Assembly (NCBI RefSeq): GCF_000763385.1
Contig: NZ_JQFA01000002.1
Coordinates: 2,790,001-2,854,000, forward strand
From: Leptolyngbya sp. KIOST-1
GTDB taxonomy: Bacteria; Cyanobacteriota; Cyanobacteriia; Phormidesmidales; Phormidesmidaceae
Length of the DNA: 64,000 nt
Reading direction: 5' to 3'
This document shows positions 37,020-46,639 of the stretch, piece after piece. The stretch's first letter is position 1. Every line of letters begins with the position of its first letter. Below the pieces are notes generated by a model. That model did not search any database, was not told the DNA's origin, and was given only the letters and a program-made list of their open reading frames with translations. The position numbers and the translations under genes are program-made.

Positions 37020-38111
37020 TTAGCGCAGGTTTTGGAAGATTTCGAGCTGGGTGGTATCGCGCACGATCAAAAACACGCCCAGGCCCAGCAGCAGCACCAG
37101 GCCGGTCTGCATGACGTTTTCTTGGATGCGATCGGGCAGGGGCTTGCCGCCGCGCAGGGCTTCAATTAGCAAAAAGGCCAACTGACCGCCATCGAGGGCA
37201 GGCAGGGGCAAAATGTTGATGATTGCCAGGTTGATGCTGATAATGGCGGTAAAGGGAAACAGCATGGCGGCGCTGGACTGGGCCAGGCCCGCCCCCTGCT
37301 CAACGATTTTGACCGGCCCGGCCACCTGGCCCGCCATTTCGCCAAAGTTGGTGATCAGCATGGCAAAGCCGCGCACCGTGCGCACCAGGGTGTCCTGGAA
37401 CTGCTGGGCCGCCAGGCCAAACACTTCGATGGGGTTGCTGGGGCGGCGGTAGCCGAAGTCGCCGTTGGGCTGAAGCTGTACGCCAATCACCGCCGAACCA
37501 TCGGTGCCAATTTCAGGGGTGACCGAGACCTCTAGCTCGCGATCGCCCCGCTGCACGGTGAGCCGCACCGGCTGGTTGGGGCTGTCTTTGATCAGCTGAA
37601 TGAACGGAGGAATGCTCTCTTCCCCAGCTCCCAGGGGTTCGCCGTTGGCCGCCACCAGCACATCGCCGGAGCGAATGCCCGCCTGGCCCGCCGGGGAGCT
37701 GTCGGAGATCACCTGGGGCACCAGGATGCCGGGCTGGGGGTTGAAGGTTTCGGGGATGCCGACGGCGCTGAACTGGGCCACAAACACCAGGTAGGCAAAC
37801 ACCAGGTTGGCGATCACCCCGGCGCTGATCACAATGGCGCGATCGAGGATGGGGCGGTTTTTCAGCAGGTCGGGATCGTTGGCTGGAATCTCGCTATCGG
37901 GGTCGTCGTCGGGGAAGCCCACAAAGCCGCCCAGGGGAATGGCCCTGAGGGAGTACTCGGTTTCGGCCCCCTGGAATTTCCACAGGATGGGGCCAAAGCC
38001 GATGGCAAAGCGGTTGACGTGGATGCCCTGTAGCCGAGCGGCCATGAAGTGCCCCGCCTCGTGGACGGCTACCAGCAGGGCAATGACCGCGATCGCAGCT
38101 AAAACCGACAT
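37020..38111 (-). CDS. rseP: Site-2 intramembrane metalloprotease (RseP/S2P)
   Basis: 363 residues. The zinc motif HEAGH is His17-Glu18-x2-His21 in the first helix; the second conserved block is LPLPALDGGQLAFLLIEALR with the LDG aspartate. One PDZ domain lies at about 125-205 (PQVISDSSPAGQAGIRSGDV). Four membrane segments are visible. It cuts membrane-bound anti-sigma factors or signal peptides within the bilayer. In the run nth-rseP-ispE all genes point the same way, with gaps of about 40 and 100 bases. Confidence 0.95.
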   Translation of the reverse strand: MSVLAAIAVIALLVAVHEAGHFMAARLQGIHVNRFAIGFGPILWKFQGAETEYSLRAIPLGGFVGFPDDDPDSEIPANDPDLLKNRPILDRAIVISAGVIANLVFAYLVFVAQFSAVGIPETFNPQPGILVPQVISDSSPAGQAGIRSGDVLVAANGEPLGAGEESIPPFIQLIKDSPNQPVRLTVQRGDRELEVSVTPEIGTDGSAVIGVQLQPNGDFGYRRPSNPIEVFGLAAQQFQDTLVRTVRGFAMLITNFGEMAGQVAGPVKIVEQGAGLAQSSAAMLFPFTAIISINLAIINILPLPALDGGQLAFLLIEALRGGKPLPDRIQENVMQTGLVLLLGLGVFLIVRDTTQLEIFQNLR

Positions 38112-38211
38112 AGACAGAACCGATAGGTTAAGAACAGTTTCCCTATTCTAGCGCTGCTTCTGGTCTCTCAAGGCTGGACTCAGCCCCGCCACCCTATTCT
38201 CAGCCTTTCGG

Positions 38212-39156
38212 CTAGCTTTCGAGCTGCACTCCGCTGGAGCTAAATCGGGCAGTCCACACCCCCAGGTCGGGGGCGGGCAGGGCCGATCGCAGCCGGTCGG
38301 CCAGGGTTTCGGCCTCGGCGGCGGTCTCCACCAGGGTAAACACGGAGGGACCAGAGCCCGACATCAGCGTGCCCAGGCCCCCCAGTCCAGCCATAGTTTC
38401 CCTTAAAGCTGCGGTTTTGGGGTGGGCGGGCAGCACCACTTTTTCAAAATCGTTGCAGAGGTGACTGGCTAGGGCCTGGGTATCCCGCTGGGCCACCGCC
38501 TGCACCATCGCCCCCGATCGCACCGCCGACTGCCGCTCCTGCCAACTCTGGGTATCGCTCAGGTAGGTGTCGCCGTACTGGGCCCGGTAGGTCTGGTAGG
38601 CCCAGGGGGTAGAGACAAACTCGGACTCATACTTGGCCAGCACCAGGTGCAGACTGTCGATGCCGGGCAGCGGGTCGAGCTGTTCACCCCGGCCCGTGGC
38701 GATCACACTGCCCCCCGACACACAAAAGGGCACATCCGACCCCAGTTCGGCCCCCAGCTCTTGTAGTTCGCTCTGGGTCAGGCCCAGGTTCCACAGCAGG
38801 TCGAGCCCCACCAGCACGGCGGCGGCGTTGGATGACCCCCCGGCCAGCCCCGCCCCCACCGGGATCTGCTTTTCGATGGTGATTTCGACGCCGCCCAGCT
38901 TGGCCATCATCCCAGGGCAGCGCTGGGAAACCAGGGCCGCCGCTTTGTAGGCCAGATTGGTTTCGTCGGCGGGCACCAGGGGGTGGTCGCAGCGCACCCG
39001 AATGGCATCGACGCCAATGCTGCGAACGGTAATACGATCGCACAGACTGACGCTCTGCATCACCATGATCAGCTCGTGGAAGCCGTCGGGGCGACTGCCG
39101 ACAATTTCGAGATAGAGGTTGATTTTGGCGGCAGCCAGCAGGGTGTAGAGGCGCAT
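38212..39156 (-). CDS. ispE: 4-diphosphocytidyl-2-C-methyl-D-erythritol kinase
   Basis: 314 residues, a GHMP kinase. AAAKINLYLEIVGSRPDGFH is the N-terminal signature; the ATP loop is IPVGAGLAGGSSNAAAVLVG; GLGTLMSGSGPSVFTLV is the third motif. It phosphorylates CDP-methylerythritol in the MEP isoprenoid pathway. It follows rsmA on the same strand, an arrangement common in bacteria, but here a 160-base gap with two GTAGGGTGGGC-type repeats separates them, so cotranscription is less certain. Confidence 0.96.
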   Translation of the reverse strand: MRLYTLLAAAKINLYLEIVGSRPDGFHELIMVMQSVSLCDRITVRSIGVDAIRVRCDHPLVPADETNLAYKAAALVSQRCPGMMAKLGGVEITIEKQIPVGAGLAGGSSNAAAVLVGLDLLWNLGLTQSELQELGAELGSDVPFCVSGGSVIATGRGEQLDPLPGIDSLHLVLAKYESEFVSTPWAYQTYRAQYGDTYLSDTQSWQERQSAVRSGAMVQAVAQRDTQALASHLCNDFEKVVLPAHPKTAALRETMAGLGGLGTLMSGSGPSVFTLVETAAEAETLADRLRSALPAPDLGVWTARFSSSGVQLES

Positions 39157-39229
39157 CGAGCGATCCTTAGTGAATAGTTGAGTAGCCGGAGGTCAGGCGT
39201 CTTGCCTAACCCATTCCCTAGGGTCCGGC

Positions 39230-39289
39230 GTAGGGTGGGCACCGCCCACCAGTAATCGTAGGGGAGTCGTAGGGTAGGCACTACCCACC
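39230..39289. repeat. GTAGGGTGGGC-type repeat, two copies
   Basis: GTAGGGTGGGCACCGCCCAC (39230-39249) and the related GTAGGGTAGGCACTACCCAC (39269-39288) each contain an inverted pair around a 3-base loop. They lie between rsmA and ispE. This is a familiar type of dispersed intergenic hairpin in cyanobacteria and may stop or stabilise transcripts. Confidence 0.65.
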
Positions 39290-39319
39290 ACCCCTTTGGC
39301 TAGCGCCACAACAGACCAT

Positions 39320-40159
39320 CTAATCCGAGGGTGACGACTGCTTCAGGATTGTATTACTCAGCGCCACCCACTGCTCAACGCTGAGGTCTTCGGCACGGGC
39401 GGTGGGTTCAATGCCCAGGTCGGTCATGATCGTTTCTAACTCGTCGCGATCGATCACCCCCTTGAGGTTGTTGCGCAACATCTTGCGCTTGCTGCCAAAG
39501 CCCAGCTTCACCAGGCGATCGAACCCGGCCAGGTCATCGGATGGCTTAGCGGGGGGACGCGGCGTGATTTTCACCACCGCCGAGTCCACCTGGGGCGGCG
39601 GCTGAAAGGCCCGCGCCGGCACCGGGCAGACCAGCTCACAGTCCGCCAGGTACTGCACCCGCACCGACAACGCCCCAAAGGCCTTCTTCCCCGGCTTGGC
39701 GTAGAGTCGCTCGGCCACTTCTTTCTGCACCAGCAGCACGATCGCGTCGTAGGGCTCCGGGTTTGGGGTGGCCAGGGTGCCCAGCAGCTTCTCTAAAATG
39801 GGTCCGGTGATGTAGTAAGGAATGTTGGCCACCACCTTGTTGGGCAGGCCGTAGTCAAAGTACTTATCCCGCGAGGCGGCAGCGATATCTAGCTCCAGAA
39901 TGTCACTGGGCACCAGGCGAAAGTTGTCGTGCTTAGCGAACTGGTTGTTCAGCTTGCGAATCAGGTCGCGATCGATTTCCACCGCCACCACGGCCTTTGC
40001 CAACGGCAGCAGCCAGCGAGTCAGCGCCCCGGTGCCGGGGCCAATCTCCAGCACCGTATCCTGCCGGGTGACGGCGGCGGCCTCCAGCATGCGGTGGAGC
40101 ACCTTTTCGTCGGTGAGCCAGTGCTGGCCAAAGCGCTTGCGGGTGGGTTGAGAAAACAT
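39320..40159 (-). CDS. rsmA: 16S rRNA dimethyladenosine transferase
   Basis: 279 residues. RKRFGQHWLTDEKVLHRMLE is the start of the family; VLEIGPGTGALTRWLLPLAK binds SAM; VVANIPYYITGPILEKLL is the catalytic NIPY motif. It dimethylates the two adjacent adenines in helix 45 of 16S rRNA. It lies 14 bases after the mutS stop on the same strand, so the two are probably cotranscribed, with ispE beyond. Confidence 0.97.
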   Translation of the reverse strand: MFSQPTRKRFGQHWLTDEKVLHRMLEAAAVTRQDTVLEIGPGTGALTRWLLPLAKAVVAVEIDRDLIRKLNNQFAKHDNFRLVPSDILELDIAAASRDKYFDYGLPNKVVANIPYYITGPILEKLLGTLATPNPEPYDAIVLLVQKEVAERLYAKPGKKAFGALSVRVQYLADCELVCPVPARAFQPPPQVDSAVVKITPRPPAKPSDDLAGFDRLVKLGFGSKRKMLRNNLKGVIDRDELETIMTDLGIEPTARAEDLSVEQWVALSNTILKQSSPSD

Positions 40160-40173
40160 TTTGTCACTTCAGG

Positions 40174-42858
40174 TCACGGCTTACCAAACAAATCTAGCTG
40201 GTCGGAGGGGGCGTAGGTGGCGGCGGCATCCTTAACCCGGCGGCGGGGCCGACTGGCCTTGGGTACTTCCCCCCGCAGGCCCACGGCAATGGTGCTGTTG
40301 CGCTCAATCTCGCGCATCACGTCGCGGGCCCGCTGGATCACCGAAGGGGGCAGCCCCGCCAGTCGCCCCGCCTCGATGCCGTAGGACTTGTCGGCCCCGC
40401 CGGGCTGCACCTGGTGCAGAAAGATGATCTGGTCGGGCAGTTCTTTGACCGTGACCTGGTAGTTGGCGACGTTGGGCACCAGAGCGGCCAGCTCGTTGAG
40501 CTCGTGGTAGTGGGTGGCAAAAATGGTGCGGGCGGCGATGTCCACCGCCAGGTGCTCGGCCACGGCCCAGGCGATCGCCAGCCCGTCGAAGGTGGCGGTG
40601 CCCCGGCCAATCTCGTCCAGCAGCACCAGGGAGCGGGGGGTGGCGTGGTTGAGGATATTCGCCGTCTCGTTCATCTCCACCATGAAGGTGGACTGGCCGC
40701 TGGCCAGGTCGTCCACGGCCCCGACGCGGGTGAAGATGCGATCGCACACCCCCAGCCGCGCCGCCTTCGCCGGTACAAAGCTGCCCATCTGGGCCATCAG
40801 CTGAATCAGCCCCACCTGGCGCAGGTAGCAGCTCTTGCCGCTGGCGTTGGGGCCAGTGAGGATGATCAAATCCTGGGGATCGGTGGCGGGGCGATCGCCC
40901 GGAGTCGTGCCCATAAACGTGGAGTTGGGCACAAAGAACCCGGCGGGCAGCAGTTGTTCTACCACAGGGTGGCGGCCCGCTTCCAGGGCGATCGCCCGAC
41001 TCTCATCGATCTCCGGGCAGCAGTAGCCCTGGAAGATGGCCACCTCCGCCAGCCCGCAGAGCACATCGGCGGCAGCCACGGCGGCGGCCACCTTGCGGAT
41101 CAGCTCCACCTGTTCGCCCACTTTTTCCCGCAGCTGGTTAAAGATCTCGTACTCCAGGGCGTTAATTTCAGACTCGATGTTGAACACCCGCGCCTCCCGC
41201 TCCTTCAGTTCGGGGGTGATGTAGCGCTCCTCGTTGGTGAGGGTCTGTTTGCGGATGTAGTCGTCGGGGGCCAGTTCGGCCTTGGCGCGGGAGAGGCTGA
41301 TGTAGTAGCCAAAGGCTTTGTTAAAGCCCACCTTGAGCGTCGAGATGCCGGTCCGTTTCCGTTCGGCGGGCTCCAACTCCGCGATCCACTTCTGGTCGTC
41401 CTTGGCTTGCTGGCGCAGGTCGTCGAGTTGGCCGTTCACCCCATCGCGGATCAGGTGGCCCTCGGTGAGGTAGAGGGGCGGGGTTTCCACCAGGTGCGAT
41501 CGCAGCAGTTGCCCCAGTTGCTCCAGCTCCGGCGGCACGTACTGCAGCGCTTGCAAGTAGGGGGATTTCGCCTGCTCCGCCAGGGCCGCCAGCTCCGGCA
41601 GCCGCAGAAACGACTCCGCCAGGGCCACCAGGTCCCGCGCGTTGGCGGTGCCCGACCCAGCTCTACCCGCCAGCCGTTCCAGGTCGTAGATCTGCTTTAG
41701 CTTGTGCTGGAGCATCTGGCGCAGGTTGCCGTCCCGCAGCAGTTCTTGAATGGTGGATTGGCGAGATTGGATCCCCTTGACATCCAGCAGCGGTTGCAGC
41801 AGCCAGCGGCGCAGGGTACGCCCGCCCATGGCAGTGACGGTGCGGTCCAGCGCCCAGAGCAAAGAGCCGTTGTAGGTGCTGTCGCGCTGGGTCTGGGTGA
41901 TCTCCAGGTTGCGGCGGGTTTGGTGGTCGATCACCAGGTAGGCGGCCAGGGTGTAGGTGCAGAGGGGCTGGAGCGGGGCCTGCACGGTCTTTTGGGTTTC
42001 TTCGACGTAGTGCAGCAGGCCCCCCGCCGCCCGCACCGCCAGGGGCAGGTGGTCGCAGCCGAGGCCCTCCAGTGACCTCAGCCGAAACCGTTGCAGCAAC
42101 CGCTGACGGGCCTCGCTCTGGCTATAGGGGCCTTGGGGGCGCAGGGTGTAGCAAAACTGCCGGGGCAGGCAATCGGGCAATTGGTCCGACTGGTCGCCAG
42201 GCCGCAGCATCGCCCCCAAATTAGGCGCATCCACCGGAAACAGCACCTCGGCGGGCTGGAGCCTGAGCAATTCCTGCGCGAGCTGATCCAGGTCTTCCCC
42301 CTGGGTGGTGAGGAATTCCCCGGTGGAGACATCGGCGTGGGCCAGTCCCCAGTGGTGCCCCGCCACCACCACCGAGGCCAGAAAGTTGTTCTGGCTGGCG
42401 CTGAGCATGCCCTCTTCGATCACGGTGCCGGGGGTGATCACTCGGGTGACTTCGCGCTTGACTAGGCCCTGGGCTACGGCGGGGTCTTCCACCTGGTCGC
42501 AGATGGCGATCGCATAGCCCTTTTCCACCAGCAGGGTGCAGTAGCGATCGAGGGCGTGGTGGGGAATGCCCGCCAGGGGCACCCGCCCAATGGCCTTACC
42601 GGCGTCTTTGCTGGTGAGGACGAGTTCGAGCTCGCGGGCGATCGCGATCGCATCCTGAAAAAACGTCTCAAAAAAGTCCCCCACCCGGTACAGCACCAGG
42701 GCGTGGGGATACTGCTCCTTCATCTCCACGTAGTGGCGCATCATCGGCGTCAGGTCGTCCCAGTTCACCGCGTGGTGGTCGGCGTAGCGGACGGTGTGCT
42801 TGGCCAGGCGCTCGGGGATGGGTGGCTGGGGGTCGGCGGTGGGGGAGGAACCAGACAT
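40174..42858 (-). CDS. mutS: DNA mismatch repair protein MutS
   Basis: 894 residues, full length for MutS. The mismatch-binding domain starts at about 35-60 ([20 protein letters not shown] and [12 protein letters not shown], with the F-x-E wedge in DFFETFFQD). The lever and core follow, with the ATPase at about 640-850: GPNASGKS near 668-675, [31 protein letters not shown]. It recognises mismatches and starts repair. The gene begins a minus-strand run mutS-rsmA-(ispE-rseP-nth). Confidence 0.97.
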   Translation of the reverse strand: MSGSSPTADPQPPIPERLAKHTVRYADHHAVNWDDLTPMMRHYVEMKEQYPHALVLYRVGDFFETFFQDAIAIARELELVLTSKDAGKAIGRVPLAGIPHHALDRYCTLLVEKGYAIAICDQVEDPAVAQGLVKREVTRVITPGTVIEEGMLSASQNNFLASVVVAGHHWGLAHADVSTGEFLTTQGEDLDQLAQELLRLQPAEVLFPVDAPNLGAMLRPGDQSDQLPDCLPRQFCYTLRPQGPYSQSEARQRLLQRFRLRSLEGLGCDHLPLAVRAAGGLLHYVEETQKTVQAPLQPLCTYTLAAYLVIDHQTRRNLEITQTQRDSTYNGSLLWALDRTVTAMGGRTLRRWLLQPLLDVKGIQSRQSTIQELLRDGNLRQMLQHKLKQIYDLERLAGRAGSGTANARDLVALAESFLRLPELAALAEQAKSPYLQALQYVPPELEQLGQLLRSHLVETPPLYLTEGHLIRDGVNGQLDDLRQQAKDDQKWIAELEPAERKRTGISTLKVGFNKAFGYYISLSRAKAELAPDDYIRKQTLTNEERYITPELKEREARVFNIESEINALEYEIFNQLREKVGEQVELIRKVAAAVAAADVLCGLAEVAIFQGYCCPEIDESRAIALEAGRHPVVEQLLPAGFFVPNSTFMGTTPGDRPATDPQDLIILTGPNASGKSCYLRQVGLIQLMAQMGSFVPAKAARLGVCDRIFTRVGAVDDLASGQSTFMVEMNETANILNHATPRSLVLLDEIGRGTATFDGLAIAWAVAEHLAVDIAARTIFATHYHELNELAALVPNVANYQVTVKELPDQIIFLHQVQPGGADKSYGIEAGRLAGLPPSVIQRARDVMREIERNSTIAVGLRGEVPKASRPRRRVKDAAATYAPSDQLDLFGKP

Positions 42859-43155
42859 AGGGGTATTAGCGGCTAGCGTTCAGCGTCGTCCTACGGCCTC
42901 CTCAGGCTGCGGAGCGGGGCAGTTTCGATATGGTTGCATATTTTATCGACTCGTCCCCAGTCTTCGGGGTAAATGCAAATACCTCAGTAGATGTTGGAGT
43001 GGACTGGCCAAGCACGTGCCCCCAGCACTTTGCTGAGAATTGTGTCAGGTGTTACGCACCGTTAAGCTTCGTTGCACGTTTCCATAAAGCGCCTGGAGGC
43101 TATGTTACGTTCAAAAACGTTACAAACATCACCTGTATTTATCTAGAGAAGTCCC

Positions 43156-43359
43156 ATGGCTCTGGCAGACAAAACCGCTCCGGCTCTGACCGCAACCCGC
43201 GAAGACTTTTCCGAATACGTCGCTCACCTACAGCTTCACATGGCACTTCAGGCTCGCAACCTGGTGCCCTCCCTCAGCAATACCGGCGATAGCCGCAACA
43301 ACCTGCTACATCAAACCCAGGCCGACATTGAGAAAATCATTTCTCGCCAGGGATTTTAG
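43156..43359 (+). CDS. Small protein of unknown function
   Basis: 67 residues from ATG 43156, beginning MALADKTAPALTATREDFSE and ending DIEKIISRQGF. It is mainly helical by composition, with no signal peptide or membrane segment. It has its own AT-rich upstream region with no clear -35/-10 pair. AGAGAAG about 5 bases before the ATG is a usable ribosome site. The stop is immediately followed by a MITE-like repeat. I do not recognise it, though the codon pattern and good start make it a real gene. It starts divergently from mutS. Confidence 0.65.
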   Translation: MALADKTAPALTATREDFSEYVAHLQLHMALQARNLVPSLSNTGDSRNNLLHQTQADIEKIISRQGF

Positions 43360-43360
43360 A

Positions 43361-43486
43361 GGCTGTCACTCCTAAATTTGTAGATGGGGTGAAACGAAGT
43401 TGCCCCCAACAGGGCTTACCGACGTTGGATGACCCTGCGTTTCATCCCATCTACGAGAACTCCAGAATTTTAGCCGTGACGCTGCA
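43361..43486. repeat. MITE-like intergenic repeat, copy C
   Basis: Starts one base after the small gene's stop. It reads GGCTGTCACTCCTAAATTTG, then TAGATGGGG, a middle CAGGGCTTACCGACGTTGGA, the return arm CATCCCATCTACGAGAACTC and the tail TTTTAGCCGTGACGCTGC. GTCAC at the left and GTGAC at the right are inverted ends. The most complete of the three copies. Confidence 0.65.
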
Positions 43487-43862
43487 CCAGCCTGATCTTT
43501 GGGTTGGGCGTGGCAGAGGTGGAAATAAAAGCCTTGTGGCCACAATTGATGCCATGCCCTAGAACGCCGGTACAGTACTCCTACCGTAGTGGGGCTAAGG
43601 GTCCGCAAGCAACGGCAGTCGGTGAAAGCCGGACTTACCGCCGGGGCCATTTCGCTGGCCCAAGACCCCCGTCGAGAAGGGGCGTCGCCCCTACTGGGGC
43701 GCAATGCAATCATTGGCCGCCCTTCACCCCACGGAAAGGACTGGCCGATCATCGGTTTAAACCGCTGTCCTGCAAGGGAGTGGGTAGGGATCTATAGACC
43801 CTGGGGCGGCAACTGCGAGATTTTTAGACATACCGAATCGGTACCCTAGGCCTTGGATCCGT
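43487..43862. other. GC-rich, foldable gap with no recognised gene
   Basis: About 375 bases. It contains several mutually exclusive hairpins: GGGCC/GGCCC (about 43645-43662) and a GGGGC-GTC-GCCCC-TACT-GGGGC series (about 43679-43703). An open plus-strand frame (43589-43849, GTG start) contains GLRVRKQRQSVKAGLTAGAI and could be the decayed 3' end of a transposon gene, but I cannot support that. No riboswitch consensus was recognised. Confidence 0.4.
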
Positions 43863-45044
43863 TTAGGAGTTCTCAATTTGTCCGGCACTCACCGTCAAAA
43901 TTTGCGATGACCTCATCCACTGACTGCCGAAAGCGCCAAGGTGGGTGGTGGTAATAATGGTTTGAAATCGGTCTTGAATCGCCTCTAGCAGCTGATTTTG
44001 GCGATTCAGGTCCAGCTCGGCCAGCACATCGTCGAGCAGCAGCAGGGGCGGTTCGCCGATCACCTCATCGATCAGGTGCAGTTCCGCCAGCTTGAGGGCC
44101 AGGACCAGGGTGCGCTGCTGCCCCTGGGAGCCGTACTGGCGGCTGGGGGTGTCGTTGATGGCGAACTCGATGTCGTCGCGGTGGGGGCCAACCAGGCTGG
44201 TGCGCTGGTGCTGTTCGGCCACGGTCCGCAGCTTAATCTTTTCCAAAAAGCTGGCCTGGATCGCCTGGGGGTCATCCTCCGTCATCGGCACGTTGGGCTG
44301 GTAGTGAATCTGTAAGTCTTCCCGCTGGCCGCTGATGGCCTGGTGCCACTGGTGGGCGATTGGGGCCAGTCGGGCGATCGCCCTGGCCCGTCGCCGAATT
44401 ACCCGAGTGCCCAGTGCCGCCAGCTGAGCATCCCACAGGGCAAACTCGGTAGCGTCGATGGGTTCAGCTTCTCCCTCGTCGTCGGTGTAGGACTTTTTAA
44501 TCAGGGCGTTGCGCTGTTTCAGCACCTGGTTGTACTGACTGAGAATGTGGGCGTAGACCGGCTCCAGCTGCACCAGCAAGGTATCGAGCCAGGTGCGCCG
44601 CTCCCCCGGCCCGCCCCGCACCAGGTCGAGGTCAAGGCTGGAGAACTGCACCGCATTGAGCGCCCCCAAAAAGTCGAGCTGTCGGCGCAGCTTTTCGCCA
44701 TTGAGAATGGCCGTGCGCCGCCCCGCCTGCCGCAGCACCAGAGACAGATCGGCCATGCCCAGATCCCGACGCACCGCAGCGGTGATTTGGGCCATCGGCT
44801 GATCCTGCTGCACTAGATCGCGATCGCGCCCCGTCCGGTGCGATTTCAGCGTGGCCAGTAGCTCCACCGCCTCCAGCAGGTTCGACTTGCCCTGGGCATT
44901 TTCCCCCACCAGAATGGTCTTGGGAGCGGCAAAGTCGATCTGCTGCTCGCCATAGTTGCGAAAGTGCCTCAGCGATAGGTGAGTCAGGTACAAGGGAGTC
45001 AGGGAAGCTGGACTGGGTTTAGGATACAGGACGGCAGGAAACAA
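43863..45044 (-). CDS. recF: DNA replication and repair protein RecF
   Basis: 393 residues from ATG 45044. A TTG at 44993 would give [18 protein letters not shown], the more usual RecF N-terminus, so the first 17 residues are uncertain. Walker A is GENAQGKS (47-54); [31 protein letters not shown] and [15 protein letters not shown] with [11 protein letters not shown] are the later SMC-like ATPase motifs. It loads RecA at single-strand gaps. It is alone on the minus strand here, bordered by the low-GC patch. Confidence 0.95.
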   Translation of the reverse strand: MFPAVLYPKPSPASLTPLYLTHLSLRHFRNYGEQQIDFAAPKTILVGENAQGKSNLLEAVELLATLKSHRTGRDRDLVQQDQPMAQITAAVRRDLGMADLSLVLRQAGRRTAILNGEKLRRQLDFLGALNAVQFSSLDLDLVRGGPGERRTWLDTLLVQLEPVYAHILSQYNQVLKQRNALIKKSYTDDEGEAEPIDATEFALWDAQLAALGTRVIRRRARAIARLAPIAHQWHQAISGQREDLQIHYQPNVPMTEDDPQAIQASFLEKIKLRTVAEQHQRTSLVGPHRDDIEFAINDTPSRQYGSQGQQRTLVLALKLAELHLIDEVIGEPPLLLLDDVLAELDLNRQNQLLEAIQDRFQTIITTTHLGAFGSQWMRSSQILTVSAGQIENS

Positions 45045-45396
45045 TATTTAGACTAATAAGCCTAGGTACTTGACTGATGCAAGTAGGTGAGTTACCTTTT
45101 ATACAAACTCGGATGTACAGGAGTTATCGCTAGTTTTCTAACTAGGTCTACATAGCCATCGCAAGTCTGCACGATGTAACAAGCGGCTCAATCCTTGACT
45201 ACTTGCTATATCAGTTAACTTTTGACTTTCTGTCAGGTTGTGCTTTTGTGTGATTGCTATGTAGCTCTAGTTCCAATTCTTTGCCAGTGTCTCGTATCGT
45301 TTTCGAGCACAACTTTGAGTTTGGAGCTCAAGAGCAAGAAACTACCACTGCCCTGTTTCTCTCCGAGTGATCTGATGTTTATCTTTTGGGTAAAAT
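45045..45396. other. AT-rich gap upstream of the NYN gene
   Basis: 352 bases, clearly lower in GC than the surroundings. A 73-codon open frame from 45222 is Cys/Leu-rich, out of frame with everything and has no ribosome site. No RNA, repeat or convincing promoter pair was found. It marks the left edge of the low-GC patch. Confidence 0.5.
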
Positions 45397-45864
45397 ATGA
45401 CACTCGAAATGGTTCATCGGCCCACTGTTGCCGTATTTGCTGACGCCCAAAACGTCAATCTTTTCAAACACAGCACCGCCATTCTCGATTTCGTAAATAG
45501 TTTGGGTGATGTACCTTGTTTATACGCCTACCATCATTGGCGTTCCGTCCCTCTAAAAAAAGAGCAGAAACTTCAATCTCAATCCTGGCGATGTGTTGAT
45601 ATTCCTACCATTGCCAAGAATGAAGTAGACAAGAACCTGATGAAAGATTTTGTGGAACTTTGTCGGTTTCGAGAGCCTGACATTCTTGTTCTTATTACCA
45701 ACGATGGTGATTTTGAAAAAATGGTTAGGCCATATCTAAAGCCGGGTCGGCAGGTCATTGTCATTGGCTATAAAAGCAACATGAGCCAAAAATTGCGACG
45801 ATTGTTGCCTAAGGGAATACTCTTTGTTGAGAATCTCCGTAATGCACTCCCTGGTTTAACCTAG
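45397..45864 (+). CDS. NYN-domain (PIN-like) nuclease, LabA/DUF88 type
   Basis: 155 residues. VAVFADAQNVN has Asp16 and Asn19; KNEVDKNLMKDFVELC has Asp78 and Asp84; LITNDGDFEKMV has Asp103 and Asp105. These are the acidic residues of the NYN/PIN-like active site. Such proteins are predicted RNases; cyanobacterial relatives include LabA of the clock output. It lies just before RNase III in the same direction, about 100 bases apart, both in low-GC DNA, which suggests a shared RNA-processing role or shared transfer. The start could also be ATG 45409. Confidence 0.88.
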   Translation: MTLEMVHRPTVAVFADAQNVNLFKHSTAILDFVNSLGDVPCLYAYHHWRSVPLKKEQKLQSQSWRCVDIPTIAKNEVDKNLMKDFVELCRFREPDILVLITNDGDFEKMVRPYLKPGRQVIVIGYKSNMSQKLRRLLPKGILFVENLRNALPGLT

Positions 45865-45967
45865 GTTTTCACGATTCAACTTTTTGAGGTTATGTTTAAA
45901 GGCCTTAGGCACAACTATCTAAGCATAACCTCCAGTCAGCTTTCTTGAAGCTTGATCATTAAGACGT

Positions 45968-46639
45968 ATGCCTATTCCTGACTTTAGTAATTCTCGACTT
46001 CTGCGCCAAGCTCTTACCCATAGCAGCTACGCCTATGAGCATCCTACCGAAGGCCTTAATATGGAAAACTCTGATTATGAGCGTTTGGAATTCTTGGGCG
46101 ATAGCATTATAGAACTGGTCGTTAGAGATTTGTTGTTTGCTCGTTACCCCAGCATGAGCGAAGGAGAAATGTCGAAGCGTGGCGATCGCCTGGTGAGTAA
46201 ATCCTTTTTAGCCTCTTTGTCAGTTCAGTTAGGTATTCCACCACTGCTGAGGTTGGGATCTGGGGCGCAGCATGAGCGCGATAATCCTAGTGTTCAAGCC
46301 GATGCTTTTGAAGCTATGGTAGGTGCTTATCGATTGGATGCTGGCTTAGACGCAGCTTATAAGTATGTGGCAGATATCTTCAGGCCACTAGTCGATATGG
46401 CGTTAGATTTTCGAGCAACAGATCCAGTCAGCGAATTTCAGGAGTACGTACAGGCCCACATTGGTAATTCTGTGCTGCCTGAATATCGTGTTTTAGAAGC
46501 CAGTGGTCCCGATCATGCTAAGGTCTTCACCCTTGAAGTATGGGTGGAGTCTACCAAATATGGTGCTGGTCGAGGTAACAGTAAGAAAGAAGCGAAGAAA
46601 AACGCTGCTTTAGAAGCACTTAAGAGGGTTAAGCGATGA
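45968..46639 (+). CDS. rnc: Ribonuclease III
   Basis: 223 residues. The nuclease signature YERLEFLGDSIIELV holds Glu41 and Asp45; the second site is QADAFEAMVGA with Asp112 and Glu115. The dsRNA-binding domain is about 150-222 (DPVSEFQEYVQAHIG to NSKKEAKKNAALEALKR). It cuts double-stranded RNA in rRNA and mRNA maturation. GC content is low like the NYN gene before it. Its last four bases overlap the next gene's ATG. Cyanobacteria often have more than one RNase III-type gene, so this may not be the only one. Confidence 0.95.
   Translation: MPIPDFSNSRLLRQALTHSSYAYEHPTEGLNMENSDYERLEFLGDSIIELVVRDLLFARYPSMSEGEMSKRGDRLVSKSFLASLSVQLGIPPLLRLGSGAQHERDNPSVQADAFEAMVGAYRLDAGLDAAYKYVADIFRPLVDMALDFRATDPVSEFQEYVQAHIGNSVLPEYRVLEASGPDHAKVFTLEVWVESTKYGAGRGNSKKEAKKNAALEALKRVKR

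Noticed and set aside
40414-41700. 428-codon frame antisense to mutS
   Set aside because: Pure shadow of mutS; no family signature.
43589-43849. Remnant TnpB-type transposase C-terminus
   Set aside because: The resemblance is only a vague impression; no zinc-finger cysteines or DED catalytic residues are visible.
45222-45443. 73-codon frame before the NYN gene
   Set aside because: Cys/Leu-rich with no ribosome site and overlaps the supported NYN gene in another frame.
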